Source of the DNA: Notamacropus eugenii
Lineage: Eukaryota > Chordata > Mammalia > Diprotodontia > Macropodidae
Length of the DNA: 64,000 bases
Direction of reading: 5' to 3'
Assembly (NCBI RefSeq): GCF_028372415.1
Contig: NC_092877.1
Coordinates: 388,690,342 to 388,754,341, forward strand
Notes under the pieces: generated by a model
What the model was told of the DNA's origin: nothing
Database searches by the model: none
What the model saw: the letters and a program-made list of their open reading frames with translations, nothing else
Shown here: positions 41,857 through 53,199 of the stretch, one piece after another
Position numbering within the stretch: the first letter of the stretch is position 1
How the letters are laid out: every line of letters starts with the position of its first letter
Translations under genes and position numbers: made by a program

Positions 41857-44067
41857 AATGTAATATTTTATTTTCCCCCCAATAGATGTTAAAACAATTT
41901 TTAAATTTTTTTTAAAGTTTTGAGTTCCATATTCTATTCCTCTCTCCCCCTCTCTGAGATGGTAAGCAATCCGATATAGGCTATACATGTGCAATCATGT
42001 AAAAATATCCAAATTAGGCATTTTGTACAAGAAGATTTAGAAAGAAAGGAAAGAAGAAGAAAGAAAGAAAGAGAAAATAGCATACTCCAATCTGTATTTA
42101 GAAAATTTCAATACTTTCTCTGAAAGTCGATTGCATGCTTCTTCATCTTGGATCATTGTATTAATCAGAATAGCTAAATTATTCATGGTTCTTCATCGTA
42201 CAATATTGCTGTTACTGGGTACAACATTCTCCTGGTTTTGCTCACTTCACTTTGCATAAATTCATGTAAGTCTTTCCAGGTTTTTCTGAAATCATCATGC
42301 TTGTCATTTCCTATAGCATAATAATATTCTATCACAATCATATATCACAGATTGTTTAGCCATTCCTCCATTGATGATCATCCCCTCAATTTCTAATTCT
42401 CAGCCACCACAGAAAGAGTTGCTATAAATATTTTTGTACAAATAGGTCATTCTCCTCTTTTTAATGTCTTTGGGATATAGATCTACCAGTAGTATTTCTG
42501 AATTAAAGGGCATGCACAGTTTTATAGCCCTTTGGGCATAATTCCATATTGCTTTCCAGAATGGTCATATCAGTTCACAACTCCACCACCAGTGCATTAG
42601 TGTTTCAGTTTTCCCACATCCCCTCTGACATTTATCTTTTCCCTTTTTTGTCATATTAGTCAATCTTATAGGTGTGAGGTGGTATTTCAGAGATATTTTA
42701 ATGTGTATTTCTGTAAATAATAGTGATTTAGAGCATTTTTCATATGACTATAGATACCTGTTTTCTTCATCTGAAAACTGCCTGTTCATATCCTTTGATT
42801 ACCAATTGGTGAATGACTTGATATTTTATATATTTGACTTGATTTTCTATATATTTAAGAAATGAGGCCTCTAGCAGAGATATTTGTTGAAAAGTTTTCC
42901 TGTTTTCTGCATTCCTTTTAATTTTGGTTGCATTGGTTTTGTTTGTGCAAAACCATTTTAATTTTATATAATCAAAATTATCTGTTTTATATTTTGCAAT
43001 GTTCCCTATATTTTCTTTGGTCCTAAATACTTCCCTTATCCATACATCTGACAAATAAATAATTCTATGCTATTCTAGTTTACTAATTTTCTAATTTTAT
43101 GTATAAATCATGTACTCACTTTGACCTTATCTTGGTATATGATATAAGATGTTGGTCTACACCTAGTTTCTGCCATACTGTTTTCCAGTTTTGCAACAGT
43201 TGGTTTTTTTTTTTGTTTTTGTTTTTTGCCAAATAATGAGTTTTTGTTCCAAAAGTTTGGAACTTTGGATTTATCATATATTAGATTACTGTGGTCATTT
43301 ACTATAATGTAATGTGTACCTAATCTGTTTCACTGATCCATCATTCTATTTCTTATCCAATGCCAAATTGTTTTGATAATTACAGCTTTATAATACAGTT
43401 TGAGATCTGGCACAGCTAGACTATCTTCCTTTACATTTTTTTCATTGGTTCCCCTTGATATCCTTGACCTTTTGTTCTTCCAGATGAATTTTGCTGTTAT
43501 TTTTTCTAGATCTGTAAAATATTTTTTGGTAGTTTGATTGCTATGGCACTGAATAGATTGATTTAGATAGAATTGTCATTTTTATTGTGTTGGTTCAGCC
43601 TACCCATAAACAACTAATATTTTTCCAATTGTATAGATCTGACTTTATTTGGGTGAAGTGTTTTGTAGTTTTATTTATGTAGTTCTGGGTTTTTCTTCTT
43701 GTTTGATTCTCAAGTATTTTATATTATTTATGGCTATTTTAAATGGAATTTCTTTTTCTGTATCTTGCTACTGAACTTTGTTGGTAATATAGAAAAATGC
43801 TGATGATTTATGTGGATTTATTTTGCATCCTACAGCTTTGCCAAAGTTGTTCATTATTTATACGAGTTTTTTTGTTGATTCTCTAGGATTCTTTAAGTAC
43901 AACATCATATCATCTGCAAAGAGTGATAGTTTTTCTCCTTGCCTAGTTAAACTCCTTCAATTTCTTTTCTTATTGCTATAGTCAACCTTTCTAGCACCAA
44001 ACTGAATAACAGAGATGATAATGGGCACCCTTCTTCATCCCTAATTGTATTGGGAAGGCTTCTATTA
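41857..44067 (-). mobile_element. L1 LINE 3' part, inserted antisense in the RTE
   Basis: 5'-truncated L1 in reverse. The 5' end near 44,060 falls in the reverse transcriptase (EEGCPLSSLLFSLVLERL on the minus strand). The 'gtgggaaaactgaaacacta' region near 42,600 (minus) and the A-T-rich 3'UTR follow, with the 3' end at 41,857. It is flanked by a decayed target duplication: GCTGAGCTACTTTTAAAA at 41,839-41,856 and GTTGAACTATTTAAAA at 44,068-44,083. Confidence 0.88.
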
Positions 44068-45496
44068 GTTGAACTATTTAAAACCCTAAAAGATGATGCC
44101 ATTAAAGTGTTGAACTCAATATGCCAGAAAATTTGAAAAATGAGAAGGTGGTCACTGGATTGGAAAGGATCAGTTAACATTTCAATCCTAAAGAAGGACA
44201 ATGCCAAGAGATGTTCAAATTGTTTCAAATTGTACTCATTTCATATGCCAACAAAGTTATGCTTAAGATACTGCTCGCTACACTTCAGCAATATGTGAAC
44301 TGAGAATTATCATAAGATAAGGTTGGTTTTTGAAGAGGCAGAGGAACTAAAGACCAAATTGTTAACATTCCCTGGATTATGGAGAAAGCAAGGGAACTTC
44401 AAAAAACTCTATGTCTGCTTCATTGACCATACTAAAGACTTTGAATGTTTAAATTATAACAGAATGTGGCAAGTCCTCAAAGAGATGGGAGTACCAGATC
44501 ATCCTATCTGTCTCCTGAGGAACCTATATGCTGGTAAAGAAGAGACAGTTAGAACAAACATGGAACAACTGATTAGTTTAGATCACAAAAGGAGTACAAT
44601 AAGGCTGCATATTGTCACCTTATTTGTTTAACTTATATGCAGAGTGCAACATGTAAAATGCCAGGCTGAATGCGTCAAGAACTGGAATTAAGGTTGCCAG
44701 ATATATAGACAATCTCAGATATGCAGACAATAACTACTCTGATGGCCGAAGGTGAAGAAGAATTAAGAAGCCTCTTGATGAGAGTGAGCAAGGAAAGCTT
44801 AAAAGTTGGCTTGAAGCTTAACATAAAAATTCGGATCTTGGCAACTGGTCCCATCACTTCCTGGTAAATAGAGAGAGAAGAAATAGAAGCAGTGGCCAAG
44901 ATGGCAGAGTAGAAAGACACACATATGCTAGCTCCAAACCCACAGCCCATAAAATAATCTGTAAAAAAGAACTCCCAACAAATTCTGGAGCAGCAGAAGC
45001 CACAGAACAACAGAGCGGATGAGATTTCTGTTCCAGAGGGACCTGAAAACCTCTCGCAAAAGGTCCGTCATGCTGTGGACTTGGAGTCCAGCCCAGGTCT
45101 GCCTTGGACGTGTGGCATGGAGAGGAGGAGATCCGAGCAGGCTTCAGGGACAGAATCTCCATCAGCCACGTGGATCCCTCCACCCACAGGTCCCAAAGGT
45201 TGGTGAGAGGGTCTCTTGGGCTTGCCAACAGGGGAGTGGGGTGCCCCCGTAACTCAGGCCCCCTCGGGAGGCAGCAGTGGAGGTGGGAGCAGACCAGGGC
45301 TCCCCAAGCAGGCAGGAGCTCGGATCCATTGTTGAAGGTCTCTGCATAAACCCCCTGAGGGAACTGAGCCCATGAGGTGGCCCTGCCCCCACCACAGCAC
45401 CTGAACTTAATCTCACACTGAATAGCAGCCCTGAGGCTGGGGAGCAGCATTTGAATCTCAGACCCCAAGCTCTGGCTGGGCAGATCTGGAGGCAAA

Positions 45497-46535
45497 GTGG
45501 GTGTGAAGAGAGTACTCAGAAGTCAAGTCACTGGCTGGGAAAATGCCCAGAAAAGGGAAAAAAATAAGACCATAGAAGGTTACTTTCTTGGTGAACAGGT
45601 ATTTCCTCCCTTCCTTTCTGATGAGGAGGAACAATGCTTACCATCAGGGAAAGGCACAGAAGTCAAGGCTTCTGTATCCCAGCCCACTCAATGGGCTAAG
45701 GCCATGGAAGAGCTCAAAAAGGATTTTGAAAATCAAGTTAGAGAGGTGGAGGAAAAACTGGGAAGAGAAATGAGAGACATGCAGGCAAAGCATGAAAAAC
45801 AAGTAAACACCTTGCTAAAGGAGACCCAAAAAAATGCTGAAGAAAATAACACCTTGAAAAATAGGCTAACTCAATTGGCAAAAGAGGTTCAAAAAGCCAA
45901 TGAGGAGAAGAATGCTTTCAAAAGCAGAATTAGCCAAATGGAAAAGGAGGTTCAAAAGCTCACTGAAGAAAATACTTCTTTCAAAATTAGAATGGAACAG
46001 ATGGAGGCCAAGAAATCACAAAACAAAACCAAAAGAATGGAAAAATGGAAGAGAATGTGAAATATCTCATTGGAAAAACAACTGACCTGGAAAATAAATC
46101 CAGGAGAGACAATTAAAAATTATGGGACTACCTGAAAGCCATGATCAAAAAAAGAGCCTAGACATCATCTTTCATGAAATTATCAAGGAAAACTGCCCTG
46201 AGATTCTAGAACCAGAGGGCAAAATAAGTATTCAAGGAATCCACAGAACAACGCCTGAAAGAGATCCAAAAAGAGAAACTCCTAGGAACATTGTGGCCAA
46301 ATTCCAGAGTTCCCAGGTGAAGGAGAAAATATTGCAAGCAGCTAGAAAGAAACAATTCAAGTATTGTGGAAATACAATCAGGATAACACAAGATCTAGCA
46401 GCTTCTACATTAAGGGATCGAAGGGCATGGAATAGGATATTCCAGAAGTCAAAGGAACTAGGACTAAAACCAAGAATCACCTACCCAGCAAAACTGAGTA
46501 TAATACTTCAGGGGAAAAATTGGTTTTTTCTATGA
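45497..46535 (+). pseudogene. HAL1 ORF1-like protein, frameshifted
   Basis: Two main open parts: 45,497-46,060 (187 codons, N-terminal region and coiled coil with leucine/hydrophobic heptads from about 45,700) and 46,122-46,535 (137 codons, RRM-like and C-terminal region: IMGLPESHD-type start, TPRNIVAKFQSSQVKEKIL, ITQDLAASTLRDRRAWN, RITYPAKLSI). The L1 ORF1p order coiled coil-RRM-CTD is kept. The likely native ATG at 45,543 is followed by a shift in an A run, and at least two more indels lie between 46,020 and 46,115. In L1s this is the RNA-binding chaperone. Not functional here. Confidence 0.8.
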
Positions 46536-46743
46536 AATAGAGGACTTTCAAGCATTCTTGATGAAAAGACCAGAGCTGAAAAGAAAATTTGACTTTCAAA
46601 CACAAAAATGAAGAGAAGCATGAAAAGGTAAACAGCAAAGAGAAGTCATAAGGGACTTACTAAAGTTGAACTGTTTACATTCCTACATGGAAAGACAATA
46701 TTTGTAACTCTTGAACCTTTTCAGTATCTGGGTACTGGGTGGG

Positions 46744-46746
<3 letters not shown>

Positions 46747-46791
<45 letters not shown>

Positions 46792-46815
46792 CACATGCAC
46801 ACACACGCACACACA
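46747..46815. repeat. (CA)n microsatellite within HAL1
   Basis: About 21 CA units followed by GCACATGCACA variants. Confidence 0.97.
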
Positions 46816-47660
46816 CATAGAGACAGAGTGCACAGAGTGAATTGAAGAGGATGGGATCATATCTTAAAAAAATGAAATCAAGCAGTGAGAGAGAAATATA
46901 TTGGGAGGAGAAAGGGAGAAATGGAATGGGGCAAATTATCTCTCATAAAAGAGTCAAGCAAGGGACTTATTAGTGGAGGGATAAAGAGGGGAGGTGAGAG
47001 AAAAACATGAAGTTTACTCTCATCACATTCCACTGAAGGAAGGAATAAAATACACACTCGTTTTGGTATGAAAACCTATCTTGCAATACAGGAAAGTAGG
47101 GGAGAAGGGGATAAGCAGGGTGGGGGGGATGATGGAAGGGAAGGCATGGGGAGGAGGGAGCAATTTGAGGTCAACACTCATGGGGAGGGATGGGATCAAA
47201 GGAGAGAGTGGAGGTAATGGGGGGCAGGATAGGATGGAGGGAAATATGGTTAGTTTTATACAACAGGACTATTATGGAAGTCATTTGCAAAACTACACAG
47301 ATTTGGCCTATATTGAATTGCTTGCCTTCCAAAGGGAAGGGGTGGGGAGGGAGGGAGGAAAAGAAGTTGGAACTCAAAGTTTTAGGAAAAACTGTCGAGT
47401 ACTGTTCTTGCCACTAGGAAATAAGAAATACAGGTAAAGGGGTATAGAAAGTTATTTGGCCCTACAGAACAAAAGAGAAGATGGAGACAAGGGCAGAGAG
47501 GGATGATAGAAGAGAGAGCAGATTGGTGATAGGGGCAATTAGAATGCTTGGTGTTTTGGGGTGGGGGGAGGGGACAAAAGGGGAGAAAATTTGGAACCCA
47601 AAATTTTGTGAAAATGAATGTTAAAAGTTAAATAAATAAATTAATTAATTTTAAAAAAAA

Positions 47661-48139
47661 GTAAGCTGTATACCAGATAAATGGGAAACAATGAACAGAC
47701 AGAAGGCCCTGAAGTTAAGAGGAATTGGAGAAAGCTTCCTGTAAAAGGTGGGATTTTAGTTGGGACTTCAAGTAAGCCAGGAAGGGGGGGAAGGAGAGTG
47801 TGGAAGACCCCCAAAGAGGAAGCCAGGATGTCAAGAGAATTAGGGAAAGGTCTCTGGCACTTTGGGTGGACCCTCCGGGGAGGATTTTCACAAGGAAGTG
47901 GACCTAAGTCATATAGGATAGGCAGCCATGGGTGACTTTTGACCTGAATCTTTAGAGGAAGTCTCCTCATTGATTCCTTCAGATTTATTGGCGTATTCAT
48001 TGTAATACTAATATTGCTTAATCCCCATGAATCAGGCATATATATGTCTATATTCATGGTTTAAACTGGGCATTCTTAACTTGGGGCCCATTAACTTGTT
48101 TTCAAAAAAAATATTTTGATAAATATTTCAATAAAAAAA
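47661..48139 (+). mobile_element. Probable 3'-transduced segment of the HAL1 insertion
   Basis: Non-HAL1 sequence between the HAL1 A8 tail and the point where the RTE resumes. It contains a truncated family A piece (47,670-47,950), unique sequence and a family B piece (48,065 on), and ends in AATAAAAAAAAA. The duplication AAGAAATAGAAG at 44,878-44,889 and 48,140-48,151 encloses HAL1 plus this segment. Confidence 0.6.
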
Positions 48140-48779
48140 AAGAAATAGAAGATTTTATATTCTTGAGAACCAAGATCACTGCAGACAGAGACTGCAGCCA
48201 TGAAATTAAAAAAAAAAACCACTTGCTCCTTGGAAGAAAAGCTATGGCAAATCTGGACAGAATACTGAAAAGTAGAGAGATCACCTTCCCAATCAAAGGT
48301 CTGTATAGTCAAAGCTATGATTTTTCCAGTAGAGATGTAAGACTATGAGAGTTGGATAATATGGAAAGCTGAGTGCCACAGAACCAACACCTTCAAACTG
48401 TTGTGCCTGAGAGGATTTTTGAGAGTTTCTTGGACAGCAAGGAGATCAAATCAGTCAATACTTAAAGAAATTAATTCAGGCCATTCAATGGAAGATCAAA
48501 CACTGAAACTGAAATTTAAACACTTTGACCACATAATGAAAAGACAGGACTCATTGAAAAAGTCCCTTATGGGAAAGACTGAAGGCAAAAGAAGAAGAGG
48601 ACAGTAGAGGAAGAGATGGATAGATAGTGTCATGGAAACAGCAAACATGAGCTTGGAAAGACTTCTAGAAATAGTGGAAAAAAGAAGGACCAGTGTGCCA
48701 TGGTCCATGCAGTTATGAAGACTTGGACACAGCCGAATGACTGAACACCAACCAACCAACCAACCAACAACAACTCTTT

Positions 48780-49260
48780 CTCCATCACTGGGATAGTATT
48801 GATATCATGTCCAGAGAAAGACATATTAGTGGGCAGTTTTATTGGTTTCTGAGGGAAGATGATTTCAGTTCTGGTCATGTTGAATTTGAGGTGATGGTGA
48901 ATGTTTTTAAAATCACCATCTTTCAAGGTCATTGTTGAGATATTTTTAATTTACAAAATAATTCTAGGAAACCAGAGATTTCCAGATGATGTGTGAACCA
49001 AAGGCACAAGTCTCCTCAACGTTTGGTCCAAAGCTGGCTCCCTTTAGTGAAGTGATGGTAGATGATGGCATGGAATCCCAAGCAAAGGCTGGAATTCAAT
49101 TGGTCAGAAAAATCATAGCAGAGATTTTACTTTGGGTGTGAGTAGAAGTCAGTGGGTACCAGCATCCTTTATACTCCTAAAATGCTGCAATTTGGTCCAA
49201 ATATCTCTTTTCTCCATACCCTTTGAATGATGGCTCAGAATTTTAGTTGAAGGCACTCTT
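48780..49260. other. Intergenic, nothing recognised
   Basis: No exon, RNA gene or clear repeat seen. Confidence 0.45.
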
Positions 49261-49264
49261 CCCA

Positions 49265-49560
49265 TAGTTAAGTCAGTGAACATTTATTAAGTTCTTTCTA
49301 TGTTACTAGCACTGTGCTAAGCTCTGGGAATGCAATTACAAGCAAGAAGACAGTGCCTATTCTAGTCCCTGAGAATCTAAGTTCGAGGAGTTTATATTGT
49401 CTTGGACACGTAAAAGGGAACTGAAAAGTGTGGGAAGGGGTAGAGGGAGACAAGTCTAAATGATCAGGAGCAGAGTCCAGAGAGGAGTGGAGTGAAGCTG
49501 ACTGGCTTGGGCTCTTCCTCAACATGGAGGTTCTGGGAGCAGCTCATCAACCAGAGGAAG
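49265..49560. repeat. Dispersed repeat family A copy
   Basis: 'gtgaacatttattaagttct', 'tagcactgtgctaagctctg', 'ctgagaatctaagttcgagg', followed by degenerate sequence. Confidence 0.65.
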
Positions 49561-50117
49561 TGGTGGTGAAGGTGGGGAAGGGATGGAAAGATAGTTGTGA
49601 GTGCAACAATGAGCTTCTAATTATCAAGAAGAAGAGAAAAGTTGGACCAATATTCAGACATTTCTAAGTAGCTTTGTCATTGTGCAAGTCTTTCAGTACT
49701 CTTAGGGAGTATCACAAAATCCTTTCGAAGGAAGTTACTATCTTTGACTTGCTTTCATCTTAGGTTCAAATAAATGATAAAAAGCAGGCAGTCAAATAAA
49801 GGCAATTCAGTTCTACACCTCTTTTCCATGTGACCAGGAGTGCAAGCTGAGGGGCACTGTCCCTGTTCACCCCAAACACTTCCCCAGAGACATTCACAGC
49901 TCTGGCCTGGGAGCTCTGCCTGCCTCCGTCCTTCAGGAGCCCACTGTCCCACCCATACAGGTTTGCTGAGTCCCCTGTAAGTCACAGAATTTACTCCATT
50001 TTCATCTTTTCTGCCTCAATGGAAACCATCATCTTTTGATATTAAAAGTCTGTTGCCCGCTTTAGCTCCTCTGGGCCTCCCTAGGACTCGAGGCATTCAT
50101 GGCTCCATTCTTTCCAG

Positions 50118-50545
50118 TCAGAACCTCACCAGGGGCTTCATGGCCTTCACCATGACATTTTCTTTGAGCCTCCTTTCCTCCTCCTCAACAGCAACAGTCG
50201 ATTGGTAGTTGTCCTTTGAGCTTGAAAAGGACCAGGATGACATCTCTTTGTTAGGGTCAAGGTACAGTGTGTCTGACTGTGGCTGATCAGACCAACATGA
50301 GCTTGGAATGCTGTACCACAGGCTGGGCACAAACATTTGAGGTGAGGATGTCTCTAAACTTGCGCATCTCATATTTCTTTTGAGTTACCGTAATTATGCC
50401 TTGCTCAGAGCACGTCACCTTCTCTGATGAGGTCATGATACGTTTGGCAGACCTGTGTGAGTGTCTCCCATGTCTAGCAATTGATTCCAGAGTTCTTCAC
50501 AGAAACCTTGAAAGTGTCCTTACATTGCCTCTTCTAACCTCCAAG
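50118..50545 (-). mobile_element. Non-LTR retrotransposon 3' end with a C2H2 finger
   Basis: On the minus strand a frame in 50,332-50,147 reads CPACGTAFQAHVGLISHSQTH, a C-x2-C-x12-H-x3-H finger. It is followed by a 3'UTR-like stretch ('atgtcatcctggtccttttc', 'aaaggacaactaccaatcga'). A C-terminal finger of this style is found at the end of ORF2 in some vertebrate LINEs; I think of RTE-X/L4-like families but cannot fix the family. Degenerate. Confidence 0.5.
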
Positions 50546-50734
50546 CAAGCATCTGCCCTATGTGAGTTTTAATCCTAACCCTAAATGTATTAAATCCACA
50601 TGTCTGAAGACCACTTGTGTTTGCCATAATTACTAACTGAATAACAGGCATGTCCCCAAACCAATCTCTTCTATGGTCCCCTATCCCAATAACAGGTTGG
50701 CATTTCACCCTCCAGACATGTCATGGAAGCATAG

Positions 50735-50875
50735 AATGGCACTTGAGAGACACCTTAGAGATCTCCTGTATACAACACCCCCCTCTCCATCTTACAGAGG
50801 AGGAAACGGAGGCCCTGAGAAGTCAGTGACATATCCAAGGTCACACAGAGGCTTCATAGAAGTCACCTTAGTTTT
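50735..50875. repeat. MIR/CR1-like fragment
   Basis: 'gagacaccttagagatctcc', 'catcttacagaggaggaaac', 'caaggtcacacagaggcttc'. Confidence 0.55.
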
Positions 50876-50879
50876 TCCA

Positions 50880-53035
50880 TTTCTGTCATGCACCAGCCAC
50901 AAGAGAGCTGAGTCCAGTTTCCCCCAGTATCATCTATCAAAGCTGTGGGATCTTGGAGGGAGAAAAACAGAAAGGAGCAACCAAAACCGGAAAGGAAGAA
51001 GAAGCCCCATGGCGAGGGGGGCAGTACTGAAAACTGTCTTCCGGTGTCCTTCTTCTTGAGCCTTTTCCCTTCGAGGCTCTCCTCACTCTCGAGTCTCTCT
51101 TTCAGGAGAGAGGCCTCAAGAGGCCACTACCCAGCTCCCCTGAGTAGGAGGGTCCCACCACCGAAGCTGAGTGTATCAGTGATCTTGGACATTTACATCC
51201 AGATTCAGGACCCGAAAAGTGAAATAAGAAAATGGAAAGATGCTTCCTTCACCCTCAGATTTATGATTTCAATGAAATCCAGTGTTTATCACAGTGCCTA
51301 GCACGTAGTAGGTACGTACTAAATATATATTGATTGGTTGATTGATTGAAATTACTGGCGTTCTCTTCTTTCTTTAGGTGTGCACTCATGCGTGTGGCAG
51401 GGAGTGAGGGAGGGATGGACTGTAGGATATTTGCAGTGGTTGGATCCACATATGCCAGCAGAGGCCTCAAGGAAGAGCTGGAGGTCACAGTGAAACTCAT
51501 TTATTTAGATTGTCAAGAAAACCAAGAGAACTGGGCAGGCATGCAACTACCAAAGCTTCCTCCTGTAATGGGTCCTGGCTCAGGAATGGTCATCTCTGGA
51601 GGAGACAAAGGAGAGGGGGTCCCCAGTGAATGTACTCTCAGCTTTGAGAGGAGAGAGACAGTGTGCTAGAAGTGGGGGACCAGCAAGGAGAGTCCACACT
51701 GGCTCAGGGGTCTAAGGGAGGTGGCTTCTTGGCTGTTGGTATTTGTATGGACCCCTGGGAAGAGCTTTGGCCCAGGAGTCAGGGGACCTTGATGCCACCT
51801 CTCTCTGTTATGGGACTGTAGGTCAATCCTTCCCCTCCTCAGGTTTCAGTGTTTTCATCTGTGATGTGATGAAAGGTCACATCTGTTCATGAGATGCTGA
51901 TGGTCCCTGGGAGGAGGCCTCTCAGAGTCTGCTTTGTGAATCTGGAAAAGGATCATTCCCAGCTTGGCCGTGGAGACAATCCAACGAGGCTCATGGTCCA
52001 CCAGGAGGCCAGTCACTTAGATGAGTCCTTTCCCTTCTGCGCTTGTGGCCGGACTGAGAAGCAGACAGTGTTAGAAGGGTTTTGTCTCAGAATTCCCACT
52101 CACTGGTCTTCTAAAATGTGGCTCCTGTCACAAAGTAGGGGTCCTGAATGTCTAAACAAGAGGCAGGGGTAGAGAAGGGGCAACTCAGTTCTGGGGATAC
52201 AAGATGAAGGAGTCATTTCTCAATATCAGCCTCATTAAAGGAACTATTTCCTAATCAATGACAATGTAATTTAGCTGCAGTGCTTTGTTCTTTCAGTTCC
52301 TCACTTCATCTTTAGTCTTCATCCTTAGAAATGCCCACCCCCCCATTCCTGCCCCACGAGTTGCCAACTTGGTCCTCTTTGGTTCCTGGTTAACTTCTCA
52401 ATTTTGTGTGTTAGATTAGTCTGAGGAGATTGTGTTTGTGCAGGGCTGCTGCTGTGGTAAGGGAGATTCATTGGCTGCCAAAAACTGAGGACCTTGCACT
52501 AGAAAAATGGATAATTCCATGTGGGTTTTAATAGAACATTATTCTAGAAATTATTTTTTAATGTTCTGTGGAAATGGGCCTCATGGAGCCAGCTCAGCAA
52601 AAGGCCAGGGGAGTGAAATGTGGTTTGGGACCTGCCAAGTAACGGAAGAGCTGAAGATGTCTCTCCCTGCTGAAGGGACCTCAGAGGGGGTGCTAGCCTG
52701 AGGAAGGCAGCCCTGTTGCATTCCTGGGCGGGTAGGACCTACCAGTGGTCAGGCAGCTGAGACTCTGGAAGCACAGGGACATGCATGCACACATACGGAC
52801 ATGTGAAATGGTGGCCCTTCCTGCTTTGGACAATTATATTAATAGAAAGAGGCAGAGATGAGAAAAGTGGTCAGAGAAACTCCAAGAAAGCAGATCATAG
52901 AGTAAAGACTCAATATAAAGAAGGCCATGTTTCTGTCCTGTTTCTCAGGATCTATTTTGCATGTGAAGATTTTAGGGTGGATAACTGGTTAACCCTGATG
53001 TCTGGGACTCCTTGGTAACTGTGGGACAATTGCAA
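50880..53035. other. Intergenic, no gene seen
   Basis: Mostly unique sequence. An L2-type 3' end lies at 51,275-51,350 ('cagtgcctagcacgtagtag' and a GATTGATT run). No exon or RNA gene is supported. Confidence 0.5.
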
Positions 53036-53199
53036 ATCGTGGATTGTGGCAGAAATGTGGATATGGGCTTTTCACCATGACAGCAAGTCATTTCACACAA
53101 GGGACCTTGCTTTGGTCAAGACCACACCAAAGCGTTCAGAGCAGGACTCAGCTGGGTCTAAGAAGAATTCTCCAAGCTGAGATGGTTGTCAGACCTCAG

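Larger units (their letters stand above)
44890..47660 (+). mobile_element. HAL1 (half-LINE), near full length
   Basis: Starts CAGTGGCCAAGATGGCAGAG, has a 650-bp 5'UTR, one ORF1-type gene (about 45,543-46,535) and no reverse transcriptase. It ends in an A-T-rich 3'UTR with AATAAATAAATTAATTAATT and an A8 run at 47,653-47,660. This is the structure of HAL1, an L1 relative that carries only ORF1 and depends on L1 for movement. A CA run at 46,747-46,789 is internal. Confidence 0.82.
41225..48775 (+). mobile_element. RTE (BovB-like) LINE, 5'-truncated, split in three
   Basis: One element in three collinear pieces: 41,225-41,856, 44,068-44,889 and 48,140-48,775. Readable parts of the reverse transcriptase include DPEPDILDNQVKWVLGSISN (41,680-41,820), CFIDHTKDFECLNYNRMWQV with PDHPICLLRNLYAG (44,323-44,631), GCILSPYLFNLYAE just downstream, then ITADRDCSHEIK and LLLGRKAMANLDRILKSR (48,163 on) and SWTARRSNQSILKEI (48,428 on). 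The 3' end has CCAAC tetra/pentanucleotide repeats, typical of RTE. Dead: many stops and shifts, and the endonuclease half is absent. Confidence 0.9.

Noticed and set aside
46747..46815. CRISPR-like or other regular array
   Set aside because: It is a CA microsatellite inside HAL1. No spaced direct repeats of the CRISPR type exist anywhere in the window.
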